DNA from: Frondihabitans sucicola
GTDB lineage: Bacteria > Actinomycetota > Actinomycetes > Actinomycetales > Microbacteriaceae
Reading direction: 5' to 3'
Length of the DNA: 64,000 nt
Assembly (NCBI RefSeq): GCF_030296615.1
Contig: NZ_AP027732.1
Span: 3,911,042 to 3,975,041, forward strand
Position numbers and translations under genes: made by a program. Positions 32,993 through 42,969 of the stretch are shown here, one piece after another (positions within the stretch are counted from its first letter, which is position 1; each line of letters opens with the position of its first letter). The notes beneath the pieces were generated by a model. That model saw only the letters and a list, made by a program, of their open reading frames with translations, was not told the DNA's origin and ran no database searches.

Positions 32993-35900
32993 CGCCGCCC
33001 GCATCCGAGACCGGCAGCGGCGGGGCCGCCGGCGCAGCTACGACCGCAGAGCCCACCGCAGGCACCACCGCCCCGACAACGGAGGGCTGGGTCCGCCGGC
33101 TCTGGCGCTACATGCTGCGCCACCGTCGCAGCGTGGTCATCTCGCTCGTCGCCGCCCTCTTCGGCAGCCTCTGCCAGGTGCTCGTCCCGCTCGTCGCGCG
33201 CCAGATCGTCGACGGCGTGATCGTCGCGAAGACCTCCCCGCTCGTCCCCTGGCTCGTGCTGCTGATCGCGCTGGCCGCGCTCACCTTCGGCTTCACCTAC
33301 CTGCGGCGCTACCGCGGCGGCCGGGTCGCCCTGGAGGTGCAGAACGACCTCCGCAACGACATGCACGACCACCTCCAGCGCATGGACGCGGCCTCCCTCG
33401 ACCGCATGTCGACGGGGCAGCTCGTCAGCCGGGCCAACTCCGACTCCGCACTCGTGCAGGGCCTGCTCAACATGCTTCCGATCATGAGCGGCAACCTGAC
33501 CCTGATGATCCTGTCGATCATCGTGATGTTCACGCTGGCGCCCGTCCTGGCGCTGGTCAGCCTGGTGATGGTGCCGGCTCTGGTGATCGTCTCGTACCGG
33601 ATGCGCTCCAAGGTGTTCCCCGCCACGTGGGACGCCCAGCAGAAAGAGGGCGACGTCGCTCAGATCGTCGACGAGGACGTCAACGGCGTCCGCGTCGTCA
33701 AGGCCTTCGGCCGGGAGAGGCGTGAGGTCGAGAAGATGGCCGGCGTCGCCGGCGGCGTGTACGGGGCGCAGATGCGCTCCGTGCGGATCCAGTCGCGATT
33801 CCAGCCGATCCTCGAGGCGATCCCGACCCTCGGCCAGGTCGCCATCCTGGCCCTCGGCGGCTGGCTGGCCCTCCACGGCACCATCACGATCGGCACCTTC
33901 CTCGCCTTCACCTCCTACGTGGCCGCCCTCATGGCGCCGGCACGGCAGCTCGCCGTGGTCATCGCCATCGGCCAGCAGGCCCAGGTCGGTGTCGAACGCA
34001 TCTTCCAGCTCATCGACCGGGAGCCCGCGATCCGCGACGCCGACGACGCCACCGGCCTCGGGCATCTCCGGGGCGACGTCTCGTTCGAGGGCGTCAGCTT
34101 CGGCTACGGAACAGAGCACCTCGCGCTCGACGGGCTCGACCTGCACATCCGAGCCGGCGAGCGTGTCGCCCTGGTCGGCCCGAGCGGCAGCGGCAAGTCG
34201 ACCGTGGCGCAGCTGGTCGCCCGTTTCGCCGATCCGGAGCACGGGCGCGTGCTGGTCGACGGGCACGACCTGCGCGCCGTCACCCTGCACTCCCTCCGGA
34301 GCGGCATCGGGATGGTCTTCGAAGAGAGCTTCCTGTTCTCCGACACGGTCGGAGCGAACATCGCCTACGGCCGTCCGGATGCCACCCCGGACGAGATCCG
34401 GCACGCCGCGTCCGTCGCCCGGGCGACCGGGTTCATCGAGGCTCTGCCGCGGGGCTACGACACGGTCGTCGGCGAGCGCGGACTCAGCCTCTCGGGCGGC
34501 CAGCGGCAGCGGATCGCGCTGGCCCGCGCGATTCTGTCCGATCCCCGCATCCTGATCCTCGACGACGCCACGAGCGCCATCGACGCCTCGACCGAGCAGT
34601 CGATCCACGAGGCCCTGCGCGGCGAGCTGGAAGGACGCACCGTTCTGCTCATCGCGCACCGCGAGTCGACTCTGCACCTGGCCGACCGCATCGTCGTGCT
34701 CGAGCACGGCCGCGTGGTCGACGAGGGCACCCACGACGAGCTGGTGGCGTCGAGTGCCGTCTACCGCGCCCTCATCACGGGGCTCGACGACGACGAGACC
34801 GACGACACCGCTGCCCTCCGGGCGGTCGGCGACATCGACGCCCTGGCCAGGGCGACCTCGGGCGGCACCACCGTGAGCGCCTGGGATCAGGAGTCGCCGG
34901 GCGGCGCCGGACGCCCGCGCGCCGCGAGCCCGGCCGGTGGGTTGGGCATGGGCCTCGGAGGCGGTGGCGGCAGGGGCGGCGGCCGAGGCATGGCGTCGTT
35001 CTTCGCTGCCACTCCCGAGCTGCTCGCGCGAGTGGCGGCTCTCGGGCCTATCCGCGACAAACCCGCCATCGACCTCGACCGGGAGACCACGCAGGATCGC
35101 GACTTCTCGCTCGGGACGATCCTGCGCGAGTTCCGAAAGCCCCTCCTGCTCGGCCTCGTCTTCGTCATCATCGACGCGGTCGCGGGTCTGATCGGTCCGT
35201 ATCTGGTCAAGACCGGCATCGACGGCGGCGTCCAGAAAGGCTCCGAGATCGTCCTGTTCGCGGCCGCCGGCGCGTTCCTTCTCGTCACGCTCGCCGACCT
35301 CGCCGACGGAATGGCCGAGACCTTCGTGACGGGGCGTGCCGCTCAGCGCATCATGCTCAGCCTCCGCATCCGCATCTTCGCGCAGTTGCAGCGACTCTCG
35401 CTCGACTTCTACGAGCGCGAGATGGCCGGCCGCGTGATGACCAGGATGACCACCGACGTCGACCAGTTCGAGTCGCTGATCCAGAACGGACTCCTCTCCG
35501 CGCTCGTCTCGATCGTCACCTTCGTCGGGGTCGGGGTCGCGCTCGTGGCGATCGATACGGAGCTCGGTCTCCTCACGCTGTCGGTCGTCGTGCCGCTGGC
35601 CGCGGCGACGGTCTGGTTCCGCAGCCGCTCGTCGCGCCTCTACGACGAGGCTCGGGAGCGCATCGCGATCGTCAACGCCGACTTCCAGGAGAGTCTCTCC
35701 GGCGTGCGCGAGTCGCAGGCGTTCGTCCACGAGTCGGTGACCATGGAGCACTTCCACGGTCTCGGGCGCCGCTACCTCGACTCGCGGATCGCGGCCCAGC
35801 GACTGGTCGCGACGTACTTTCCGTTCGTCCAGTTCCTGTCCGGCATCGCCGACGTCATCGTCCTCGGCGTGGGTGCCACGCTGATCGCGTCGGGGCATCT

Positions 35901-36906
35901 CACCTCGGGTGCGCTGATCGCCTTCCTGCTCTACATCGACATGTTCTTCTCCCCCATCCAGCAGCTCTCACAGGTGTTCGACTCCTGGCAGCAGACGCGC
36001 GTCTCGGTGTCGCGGATCAGTCAGCTGATGGCCCTCGAGACGTTGACTCCCGAGCGGCAGGATGCCACGCGACCCGAGCGGCTCACCGGCGCGCTCCATC
36101 TCTCGGGCGTGCGGTTCTCCTATCCGGCGGTCGTCGTGCCGGGTGGCTCGGCCGAGCGTCGAGGGCCGTCCGACGTGCGCTCGATCGTGATCGCCGACGA
36201 GCTCCCGGCGAAGCCTCCGGAGGCTCTGCACGACATCGAGTTGACCGTCGAACCGGGCGAGACGGTCGCCCTCGTGGGCGAGACGGGCGCGGGCAAGTCG
36301 ACGATCATGAAGCTGCTCGCCCGCTTCTACGACCCCGACGAGGGCGCCGTCCTCGTCGACGGCCACGACGTGCGCGACCTCGACCTCCACGGCTTCCGCA
36401 CGCAGCTCGGCTACGTGCCGCAGGAGGCCTTCCTGTTCACCGGCACCATCCGCGACAACATCGCCTACGGGCGCGCAGCGGCGACGGACGCGGAGGTGGA
36501 GGCTGCCGCCAGGGCGGTCGGAGCGCACGAGTTCGTCAGCGAGCTGCCCGGCGGCTACCTCCACGAGTTGTCGGAGCGCGGGCGCTCGCTCTCGGCGGGG
36601 CATCGTCAGCTGATCGCGCTGGCTCGAGCCGAGCTGGTCGATCCTGCGATCCTGCTTCTCGACGAAGCCACCTCCAACCTCGACCTCCTGACCGAGGCGC
36701 GCGTCACCGAAGCGATGCAGAATGTCGCGGAGGGCCGTACGACCGTCGTCATCGCGCACCGCCTTCAGACGGCGCGCGCCGCCGACCGCATCGGTGTCCT
36801 CGACGGCGGCCGGCTCGTCGAGCTCGGGACGCACGAGGCCCTCGTCGAGGCGGGCGGGCGCTACGCGGCCATGTGGGACGCCTACGAAGCCGTGGACGCC
36901 CCTTGA
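32989..36906 (+). CDS. Fused double ABC exporter (TMD-NBD-TMD-NBD)
   Basis: A 1,305-residue single-chain ABC multidrug-type exporter. Half 1 has a six-helix membrane domain (about residues 35-330) and an ATPase with Walker A GPSGSGKST (about 397), signature LSLSGGQRQR and Walker B ILILDDATSAID. Half 2 begins after a Gly-rich linker (about 640-665, GLGGGGGRGGGRGM) and has Walker A GETGAGKST (about 1098), signature SLSAGHRQL and Walker B ILLLDEATSNLD. NBD1 has Asp where the catalytic glutamate belongs and NBD2 has an altered signature, so one ATP site is degenerate, as in heterodimeric exporters. Related actinobacteria often encode two genes; here they are one. GTG start overlaps the MarR stop. 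Confidence 0.92.
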   Translation: MTPPASETGSGGAAGAATTAEPTAGTTAPTTEGWVRRLWRYMLRHRRSVVISLVAALFGSLCQVLVPLVARQIVDGVIVAKTSPLVPWLVLLIALAALTFGFTYLRRYRGGRVALEVQNDLRNDMHDHLQRMDAASLDRMSTGQLVSRANSDSALVQGLLNMLPIMSGNLTLMILSIIVMFTLAPVLALVSLVMVPALVIVSYRMRSKVFPATWDAQQKEGDVAQIVDEDVNGVRVVKAFGRERREVEKMAGVAGGVYGAQMRSVRIQSRFQPILEAIPTLGQVAILALGGWLALHGTITIGTFLAFTSYVAALMAPARQLAVVIAIGQQAQVGVERIFQLIDREPAIRDADDATGLGHLRGDVSFEGVSFGYGTEHLALDGLDLHIRAGERVALVGPSGSGKSTVAQLVARFADPEHGRVLVDGHDLRAVTLHSLRSGIGMVFEESFLFSDTVGANIAYGRPDATPDEIRHAASVARATGFIEALPRGYDTVVGERGLSLSGGQRQRIALARAILSDPRILILDDATSAIDASTEQSIHEALRGELEGRTVLLIAHRESTLHLADRIVVLEHGRVVDEGTHDELVASSAVYRALITGLDDDETDDTAALRAVGDIDALARATSGGTTVSAWDQESPGGAGRPRAASPAGGLGMGLGGGGGRGGGRGMASFFAATPELLARVAALGPIRDKPAIDLDRETTQDRDFSLGTILREFRKPLLLGLVFVIIDAVAGLIGPYLVKTGIDGGVQKGSEIVLFAAAGAFLLVTLADLADGMAETFVTGRAAQRIMLSLRIRIFAQLQRLSLDFYEREMAGRVMTRMTTDVDQFESLIQNGLLSALVSIVTFVGVGVALVAIDTELGLLTLSVVVPLAAATVWFRSRSSRLYDEARERIAIVNADFQESLSGVRESQAFVHESVTMEHFHGLGRRYLDSRIAAQRLVATYFPFVQFLSGIADVIVLGVGATLIASGHLTSGALIAFLLYIDMFFSPIQQLSQVFDSWQQTRVSVSRISQLMALETLTPERQDATRPERLTGALHLSGVRFSYPAVVVPGGSAERRGPSDVRSIVIADELPAKPPEALHDIELTVEPGETVALVGETGAGKSTIMKLLARFYDPDEGAVLVDGHDVRDLDLHGFRTQLGYVPQEAFLFTGTIRDNIAYGRAAATDAEVEAAARAVGAHEFVSELPGGYLHELSERGRSLSAGHRQLIALARAELVDPAILLLDEATSNLDLLTEARVTEAMQNVAEGRTTVVIAHRLQTARAADRIGVLDGGRLVELGTHEALVEAGGRYAAMWDAYEAVDAP

Positions 36907-37010
36907 GCGCGATTCGACGACAGCTGTCGGTGACTCATCGCCGCGGGCGCGTAACCGGGCGGTAACGACCGGACGGTAGAATCGATCCGACGGGAAGGAC
37001 ACAGCGGCGC

Positions 37011-39344
37011 ATGGCGACGGGAACACAGGCCGACGAGGCGAAGCCGGTCGCGACTGCGAACGCTGGGGGTCGTCGTCGAACCATCGGCCTGTGGGACCGC
37101 GTCCTCATGAGCGACATCGGCCTGGTGAAGCTCCTCGCCGGTGGCCGCGTGCTGTTCTGCGTGCCGGCGGGCATGGCGGCGGGCTTCGCCATCGCGGGCC
37201 TCTTCGGGCTTCCGCCGGTCGTCGGTCTCATGCTCGGGGCGCTCCCCGCGTTCCTGACCTGCTTCGTCGTCGTCGACGAGAAGGCGTCGCGGGTGGCCGC
37301 CCGGTCGGCAGCGCTGCTCGTCCCCTTCGTACTGGCCCTGTTCTGCAGCATCGCGCTGCGCGAGTTCCGTGTCCTCGAACTCGTCCTCATCGTCCTCCTG
37401 CTGTTCGTGCAGTTCTACTCGTCGCGGTTCGGGGTCTGGGCCGGCGACTTCGGCGGCGGGCTGTTCGCGGCGTACCTCTGCGGGCTCCTCCTGCCGCTGC
37501 CCCTGGCGTCGTTCCCCTCGCTCGCGCTGATCTTCACGATGTCGATGGCGGCGACCATCGCGATCCGCTCGATCCTGTTCCATCCCAACGCCTACCGCTC
37601 GCTGTCCAGGGCCCGCCGCGCCTTCGTCGGCCGGCAGACCCGCGTCCTCGAAGCCGCCGCCACCCTCCTCGAGGCGCCTGCCGATTCGAACTCCGAGCGC
37701 GACGCGGCGACTCTGCAGCGTCGGCGGCGGCAGTCGCACGAGGCTTCGCTCATCACCGACGGCCTCCTGGCGAAACCCGGCTCGGGCCCGACCGGTGTGC
37801 GGGCCGAGCAGCTGCACACGCTGCTGTTCGACATCGAGCAGACGGTCGACGGCCTGGCCCGCGTCGCGGTCGATCTCGCCCAGGGCGACACACCCGCTCC
37901 CGTCCGGGCCCGGATCGCCGCGGCCATCGAGCTCGTCCTCGACGAGTCGGGGCGCGCCGGTGACCGTGCCGCCGCCGAACTGCTGGCCTGGGCAGACTCC
38001 GAGCCGATCGTCGCGACCGATCCCCGCTGGGCGCACGCGGTCAATCGCACGGCACTGCTCCTGTCCGACCTCGCGAGCTCCTCAGCCGGCTGGAGCTCCC
38101 TCCGAAAGACGCTGCCCACGAGCGGCGAAGGGGTGCCGTTCCAGTCTCCCGTCGTCCTGGTGGGCGGCCGGCCCGCCGGCGCCGGGCCCATCCTCGACGC
38201 CGAGATCGCCGGGGGCGGGATGTCGGGCCCGTGGCGTCGGGTCCGCGTCTCGCCGCCGCTGCGCACCGCGATCCAGGCGGCCGTGGCCGTCGCCATCGCC
38301 GAGCCGCTGGCGTTCCTCGTCGACGGGCAGCGGTTCTACTGGGCCGTGATCGGCGTCATGATCGTGCTCGCCGGCACCAACTCCACCCACGACCGGCTGC
38401 GCAAGGTGGCCAGCCGCGGCATCGGCACGGTCATCGGCGGCGTGATCGGGATCGCGCTCGTCGACCTCCTCGGCACGACCCACGTGTGGTGGACCTTGGC
38501 CATCGTGATCGTGTCCCTGACCCTCGGCATGTACGGCTTCACGAGGTCGTACGTCTTCTGGGTCGTCGGCCTCGTCGTGACGCTGTGCCAGGTGTACGCC
38601 TACTCCGGCCAGTTCACCGACACGCTGATCGTCTACCGCCTCGCCGAGAACCTGCTCGGGGCGCTGATCGGCGTCGGCGTCAGCCTCGTGATCCTGCCCG
38701 TCGCGACCGGCGTCATGATCAAGCGGGCCGTGCTCCGGCACCTCGCCACCGTGCGCTCCTTCCTCGAGTCGGCCAGCGCCCTCGAGGGCGGCGCCGACGC
38801 GGCCGCGCGACTGCGCACCGCGTCGCGAGCCGTCGATCAGGCGACCTATCAGCTCGAGGCCGTGCTCAAGCCCATGGTGCGATTCCCGACGGGCGGCGGA
38901 TCGCGTCGCGACGACCAGCTGCTGACCGTGCTCCGCGGGGTCGCGGGAAGCCTCAGCGGCATCGCGTACCGCGGCGAGCGCAACGACACGATCGACGGCG
39001 AGAAGGCCGAACGCCTGAGCGAGATCGTCTCGGTCATGGTCAGGTCGGTCACCGCTCTGAGCGAGGCCGTCGCCGGCGCGAACGGCGGTGTGTGGCAGAG
39101 CTCCGCGGCGCTCCTGGCCGACCTCGACGGCACTCTCACCGACAGCGCCGACGACATCCTGCTGAGCTATCGCGTGCACGCGCTGGTGCGGGTCGACGAA
39201 GCCCTCGCGAGCCTGGCGACGTCGTCGGGCATGACGGTGGAGGGCACCGACGCGCAACCCGACCTCAGTGCCCGCCGCGCTCTCAACTCCGCCGGGCACG
39301 TCCGGCGCCGCTTCGACGACCAGCGACACGCACCCGCCAACTGA
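37011..39344 (+). CDS. FUSC-family transporter (aromatic acid exporter-like)
   Basis: A 777-residue membrane protein with two blocks of about six helices separated and followed by cytosolic helical domains. Block 1 starts GLVKLLAGGRVLFCVPAGMAAG. Block 2 contains the FUSC signature region RFYWAVIGVMIVLAGTNSTHDRLRKVASRGIGTVIGGVIG (about residues 440-480). This is the layout of AaeB/YccS-like proteins that export aromatic acids or other anions. The downstream neighbours are an amine oxidase, 16 bases later, and an SRPBCC protein, so the substrate could be an aromatic product of amine oxidation. Start: ATG at 37011 after GGAAGGA. Confidence 0.85.
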   Translation: MATGTQADEAKPVATANAGGRRRTIGLWDRVLMSDIGLVKLLAGGRVLFCVPAGMAAGFAIAGLFGLPPVVGLMLGALPAFLTCFVVVDEKASRVAARSAALLVPFVLALFCSIALREFRVLELVLIVLLLFVQFYSSRFGVWAGDFGGGLFAAYLCGLLLPLPLASFPSLALIFTMSMAATIAIRSILFHPNAYRSLSRARRAFVGRQTRVLEAAATLLEAPADSNSERDAATLQRRRRQSHEASLITDGLLAKPGSGPTGVRAEQLHTLLFDIEQTVDGLARVAVDLAQGDTPAPVRARIAAAIELVLDESGRAGDRAAAELLAWADSEPIVATDPRWAHAVNRTALLLSDLASSSAGWSSLRKTLPTSGEGVPFQSPVVLVGGRPAGAGPILDAEIAGGGMSGPWRRVRVSPPLRTAIQAAVAVAIAEPLAFLVDGQRFYWAVIGVMIVLAGTNSTHDRLRKVASRGIGTVIGGVIGIALVDLLGTTHVWWTLAIVIVSLTLGMYGFTRSYVFWVVGLVVTLCQVYAYSGQFTDTLIVYRLAENLLGALIGVGVSLVILPVATGVMIKRAVLRHLATVRSFLESASALEGGADAAARLRTASRAVDQATYQLEAVLKPMVRFPTGGGSRRDDQLLTVLRGVAGSLSGIAYRGERNDTIDGEKAERLSEIVSVMVRSVTALSEAVAGANGGVWQSSAALLADLDGTLTDSADDILLSYRVHALVRVDEALASLATSSGMTVEGTDAQPDLSARRALNSAGHVRRRFDDQRHAPAN

Positions 39345-39360
39345 GCCCAAGAAGGCACCG

Positions 39361-40788
39361 ATGACGTCGACCGATCCCGTACCGCTGCCGGACTACGCCG
39401 GCGAAGCCCCCGGTCACGGGGTCGAGAGGGTCGACGTGGTGGTCGTCGGCGCCGGCCTCGCAGGTCTCACGGCGGCCCGTGCCCTGACCGCCCGCGGCCT
39501 CGCGGTCGTCGTCGCGGAGGCGAGCGATCGGGTCGGCGGGCGCACCAAGGCCCGCGAGGTCGAAGGCTCCCTGGTCGACCTCGGGGGCACCTTCGTCGGG
39601 CCTACTCAGGATCGCATCATCGCGCTGGCCGACGAGCTCGGCCTCGACCGATTCGCCACCTTCGACGCCGGCTCGAACGTGATCAGTTGGCGCGGAGCCA
39701 TCAAGCACTACCGCGGCACCATCCCGCCGATCGGGCCCATCGGCCTCGCCGACATCGGGCGGATCCAGTTCGAGATCGATCGCCTCGGACGCGGCATCGA
39801 CACCGCCCACCCGGAGCGTTCTCCGCACGCGGCGAAATGGGACTCCCACTCGCTCACGTCGTGGCTCCGCTCGATCCACGCTCTGCCGAGCTCGCACACG
39901 CTGATGAGTATCGTCTCGGGGACGACCTGGGGCTGCGAGCCGGGCGAGATCTCGTTCCTGCAGGTGCTCCGCTACATCGCCATGGCCGGGGGCATCAGCC
40001 GAATGCTCGACACCGCCGGCGGCGCCCAAGAAGAGCATTTCCGGCAGGGCTCCTGGCAGGTCTCGGCCCGCATGGCCGCCGAGCTGGGCGACCGCGTCCG
40101 CCTCGCGACACCGGTGACCGCCGTCGACTGGACCGATGACGGCGCGGTGGTGACCGCGGGCCCGGCGCGCTTCCGTGCCGCACGGGTCGTGCTCGCCGTG
40201 CCGCCTGCCCTCCGCGCGCGGATCGCCTTCTCCCCCGCCCTCCCGACCCCGTACTCCGCGCTCACCCAGCGCTGGCCGCAGGGCATCCTCTCGAAGGCGT
40301 ACGCCGTCTACGAGCAGCCGTTCTGGCGAGACGCCGGGCTGAGCGGGCAGGCTCTGGCCGACACCGGGCCGGTCACGATCACGTTCGACGCGTCGCCGCA
40401 CGACGGCTCGCGAGGCATCCTGCTCGGCTTCATCGGAGGCGACCACGCCAGGCACTGGGACGCCCTGCCTCCCGCGGAGCGCCGGATCCAGGCGCTGTCG
40501 TCGTTCGCGGAGGTCTTCGGCGAGAAGGCGCTGACGCCGCTCGGCTTCACCGACCAGCTCTGGGCCGCCGAGGCGTGGACCGGAGGCGGGCCGACCGCAG
40601 CGCCCGCCGTGGGCACGGTCGTCTCGACGGCGCCGTACCTGCGCGAACCCGTCGGTCCGCTGCACTGGGCCGGGACGGAGACCGCCGAGGCGTGGACCGG
40701 ATTCATGGACGGCGCCGTGCGGTCGGGCGAACGCGCGGCTCGCGAGATCCTGCGGGCCCTTCGCCCCTTTGCCGAGGTGGCGCCGTGA
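39361..40788 (+). CDS. Flavin monoamine oxidase family protein (canonical motif order)
   Basis: A 475-residue cytosolic FAD-dependent amine oxidase. The dinucleotide fold VVVVGAGLAGLTAARAL is near residue 25, then EASDRVGGRTK, substrate-domain motifs (LGGTFVGPTQDRI, SGTTWGCEPGEISFLQVLRY) and the C-terminal flavin block LHWAGTETAEAWTGFMDGAVRSGERAA. It oxidises primary or secondary amines to imines with H2O2; tyramine- or putrescine-type substrates are typical but not provable here. It contrasts directly with the permuted homologue at 9604. The FUSC transporter lies upstream and a GTGA overlap couples it to the SRPBCC gene. Confidence 0.92.
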   Translation: MTSTDPVPLPDYAGEAPGHGVERVDVVVVGAGLAGLTAARALTARGLAVVVAEASDRVGGRTKAREVEGSLVDLGGTFVGPTQDRIIALADELGLDRFATFDAGSNVISWRGAIKHYRGTIPPIGPIGLADIGRIQFEIDRLGRGIDTAHPERSPHAAKWDSHSLTSWLRSIHALPSSHTLMSIVSGTTWGCEPGEISFLQVLRYIAMAGGISRMLDTAGGAQEEHFRQGSWQVSARMAAELGDRVRLATPVTAVDWTDDGAVVTAGPARFRAARVVLAVPPALRARIAFSPALPTPYSALTQRWPQGILSKAYAVYEQPFWRDAGLSGQALADTGPVTITFDASPHDGSRGILLGFIGGDHARHWDALPPAERRIQALSSFAEVFGEKALTPLGFTDQLWAAEAWTGGGPTAAPAVGTVVSTAPYLREPVGPLHWAGTETAEAWTGFMDGAVRSGERAAREILRALRPFAEVAP

Positions 40789-41204
40789 CCTTCCAGGCCT
40801 CGCACACCCGCCTCACGACCGCCTCGCCCGAGTCCGTCTGGACGCGCTGGACCACCGCCGCCGACTGGGCCCCCGACGACCCCGGCACCGAGTGGGCCGT
40901 CTTCGACGGACAGGTCGCAGCGGGCGAGACCGGTCACGTGAAGAGCGCCGGATCACCGGCGCAGCGATTCACCTTCACGCGCGTCGAGCACCACGCGGCG
41001 ATGGACCTCGCGATCGCGCTGCCCGGCGGGCGCCTCGAGATCCTGCACTCCCTGGCGGAGACCCCCGCTGGGCTGTCGGTGACCCACGGGCTGCTCATCA
41101 CCGGGCCGCTGTCCGGCCTCTACGCCGCCGTCGTCGGACGCGCGCTGGCACGGGAACTGCCGGAGGTCGTCCGGCTCGTGACGCTGCACGCGCTTCGCGC
41201 CTGA
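40785..41204 (+). CDS. SRPBCC-family (START/Bet v1-like) small protein
   Basis: A 139-residue protein with the SRPBCC pattern: an opening strand (ASHTRLTTASPESVWTRWTTAADW), central beta strands (RFTFTRVEHHAAMDLAIALP, SVTHGLLITGPLSG) and a long closing helix (ALARELPEVVRLVTLHAL). Such proteins bind hydrophobic ligands and some act as cyclases or aromatases. The GTG start overlaps the amine oxidase stop (GTGA). It probably handles the product of that enzyme or is an accessory factor; the ligand is unknown. Confidence 0.82.
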   Translation: MTFQASHTRLTTASPESVWTRWTTAADWAPDDPGTEWAVFDGQVAAGETGHVKSAGSPAQRFTFTRVEHHAAMDLAIALPGGRLEILHSLAETPAGLSVTHGLLITGPLSGLYAAVVGRALARELPEVVRLVTLHALRA

Positions 41205-41257
41205 GCGAGCGCACGACCCACGGCACACACGGCCCACGGTGAAAGGAGAGTCACGCC

Positions 41258-42546
41258 CTAGCGGACGGAGCGCACCCGCAGCACGCAGAGCGCTCCGGCG
41301 ATGGCCGCCGCCCCGGAGAGGACGAACAACCAGACGAAGCCGCCGGTCGACGCGACGACCAGGGCCCCGACCAGCGGCCCGATGTTCTGCGGCACCGCCA
41401 CGGCGATGTTCATGACGCCGAGGTGGCGGCCGCGGGACGTCGCATCGGGCAGGACGCCGGTGGTGAGAGCCTGATCGACCGACAGGAAGACCCCCAGCCC
41501 AGGCCCAGCAGCGCCGCCCCGACGAGCGCCGTCGTCGGCGACGGGAGGAGCGCGAGCAGCAGCGCCGCCACACCCTGCGCGATCCCGCCGACCACGACGA
41601 ACGGCCTCCGCAGGTCGAGGCGATCCGACAGGGCCCCGCCGAAGACCGCCACCACCAGCGTGACGGCCACGTAGATCAGGACGGCCGTGACGAGGAAGTC
41701 CTCCGGATCGCCGATGTGCAGCGCGAACCCGAAGTAGTAGAGCAGCAGGGCGGTCCCGAGGGCGTTGCCGAGGTAGATGAGGATCCGCGAGGCCAGAGCC
41801 CAGCCGAAGTCGGGGAACTCCCGCAGTCGGAGGCTCCGGCCCCGGCCGCTCACGCGATGGGCCTGCAGGACGGCATCGCGGTCGGCGCGGCTCAGCGGAG
41901 CGTCGCGCAGGCGCACGACGAACGGAGCACAGAAGACGACCAGCAGGATCGCGATCACCAGGTACCCGGTCGACTGCCCGGTGAAGACGAGGCCGACGAG
42001 CACGACGCCGAGAACGGTGCCGATGGCGTTCGGCGCGGCCACCCAGGTCGAGACCACGCCGCGCTGCGGAGCGGGGACCTGATCGCTGACCACGGCGGTG
42101 AGGGCGGCCGACGCGGCACAGAAACCGATCACCGCCAGGGCCCAGAGCACCGTCTCGGTCACGAGATCGTGCTGCAGCCCGAGCAGCGCGAGCGCCACGG
42201 CGAACATCAGCACCCCGCCGGCGATCCACGGCCGGCGCCGGCCGAACCGCGAGACCGTGCGGTCGGACAGCGCCCCGGCGATCGGGTAGGCGACGACAGC
42301 GAGCGCGCCGCCCACGCCGGCGACGATCCCGAAGGCCACGACCGTGGGGATCCAGTCGAGCGAGGCGGCCGACACCCCCGTCGTCGCGCTGACCTGCGTC
42401 GGGAGGAGCACCTGCAGCGGCGCGAGCTGCGCCATCCACAGGCCGAGCCAGGCACCGCCGAAGCCGACCAGGAAGCGGCCCCCGACGCGCACCGTCGGTT
42501 CCGCGCTGGACGCGGTGGCCGGAACCCGCACTTCGGGACTGCTCAT
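41258..42546 (-). pseudogene. MFS transporter of the sugar/nucleoside-like group, apparent frameshift
   Basis: From ATG 42546 the protein reads through about eleven helices: FLVGFGGAWLGLWMAQLAPLQVLLP, YPIAGALSDRTVSRFGRRRPWI (motif A with doubled arginine), SDRLDLRRPFVVVGG, then ALLGLGWG. It continues in a shifted frame as VFLSVDQALTTGVLPDATSRGR and the last two helices, VPQNIGPLVGALVV and so on, to the stop at 41258. One extra G in the run of five (41491-41495 on the plus strand as C) restores it to about 430 residues. The motif A variant resembles sucrose/melibiose-type carriers. Substrate unknown; no sugar enzyme is adjacent. Confidence 0.82.
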
Positions 42547-42599
42547 GCTCGGAGCGTAGCGAGCGCACGCGTGATCCTGCGTTTCCGACGCGTGAAGTT

Positions 42600-42912
42600 T
42601 GCCGGTGGTTCCGCCCCGGGCCTCGGCCCCGCCCGCCCCTACCTCTGCCCCCGGGCCCCGCCCGACCGCACCTCTGCCCCCGGGCCCGAAATCGAAGGGG
42701 ATTCTCGATCCGGCGAGGGTGCGGAGCCGGACGGAGGGGGTGCGGGCGAAAATCCCCTTCGATTTCGGGCGAGGGCGGGGCGGGGCGGGCAGGGCGGGCG
42801 GGCAGGGCGGGCAGGGCGGGCAGGGCAGGGCGGGCGGGGCGGGCAGGGCCGGGCAGGGCGGGCGGGGCGAGCAGGGCGGGCAGGGCGGGCAGGGCCGGGC
42901 GGGGCGGGCAGG
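42600..42912. repeat. C-rich and G-rich arms flanking a 79-nt element
   Basis: Left of the element (42600-42687) the plus strand is C-rich and contains CCTCTGCCCCCGGGCCC twice. Right of it (42771-42912) the strand is a degenerate tandem array of GGGCAGGGCGGGC-type units, with dozens of GGG runs. The two sides are largely complementary in composition, so a long GC stem or G-quadruplexes could form. The region is a divergent promoter interval and carries no gene. Confidence 0.75.
42688..42766. repeat. 79-nt palindromic element, copy 2
   Basis: The arms are the best in the window: GCCCGAAATCGAAGGGGATT (42684-42703) is exactly complementary to 42751-42770. Measured from GAAATC to GATTTC the element is 79 nt, as in the other copies, with a 47-base interior of unrelated sequence. 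Confidence 0.88.
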
Positions 42913-42969
42913 TCGATGCATTTGTATGCAAACGGGAATGGGGGCAGGATCACGACGGTTGCAGCAGAC

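Noticed and set aside
32650-35898. Frame of over 1,000 codons antisense to the ABC exporter
   Set aside because: The product is Asp/Arg/Glu/His repeats without any domain; the exporter is unambiguous.
42771-42912. G-rich array read as a coding Gly/Arg/Ala repeat protein
   Set aside because: All frames give simple repeats, there is no start signal, and it lies in a divergent promoter interval.
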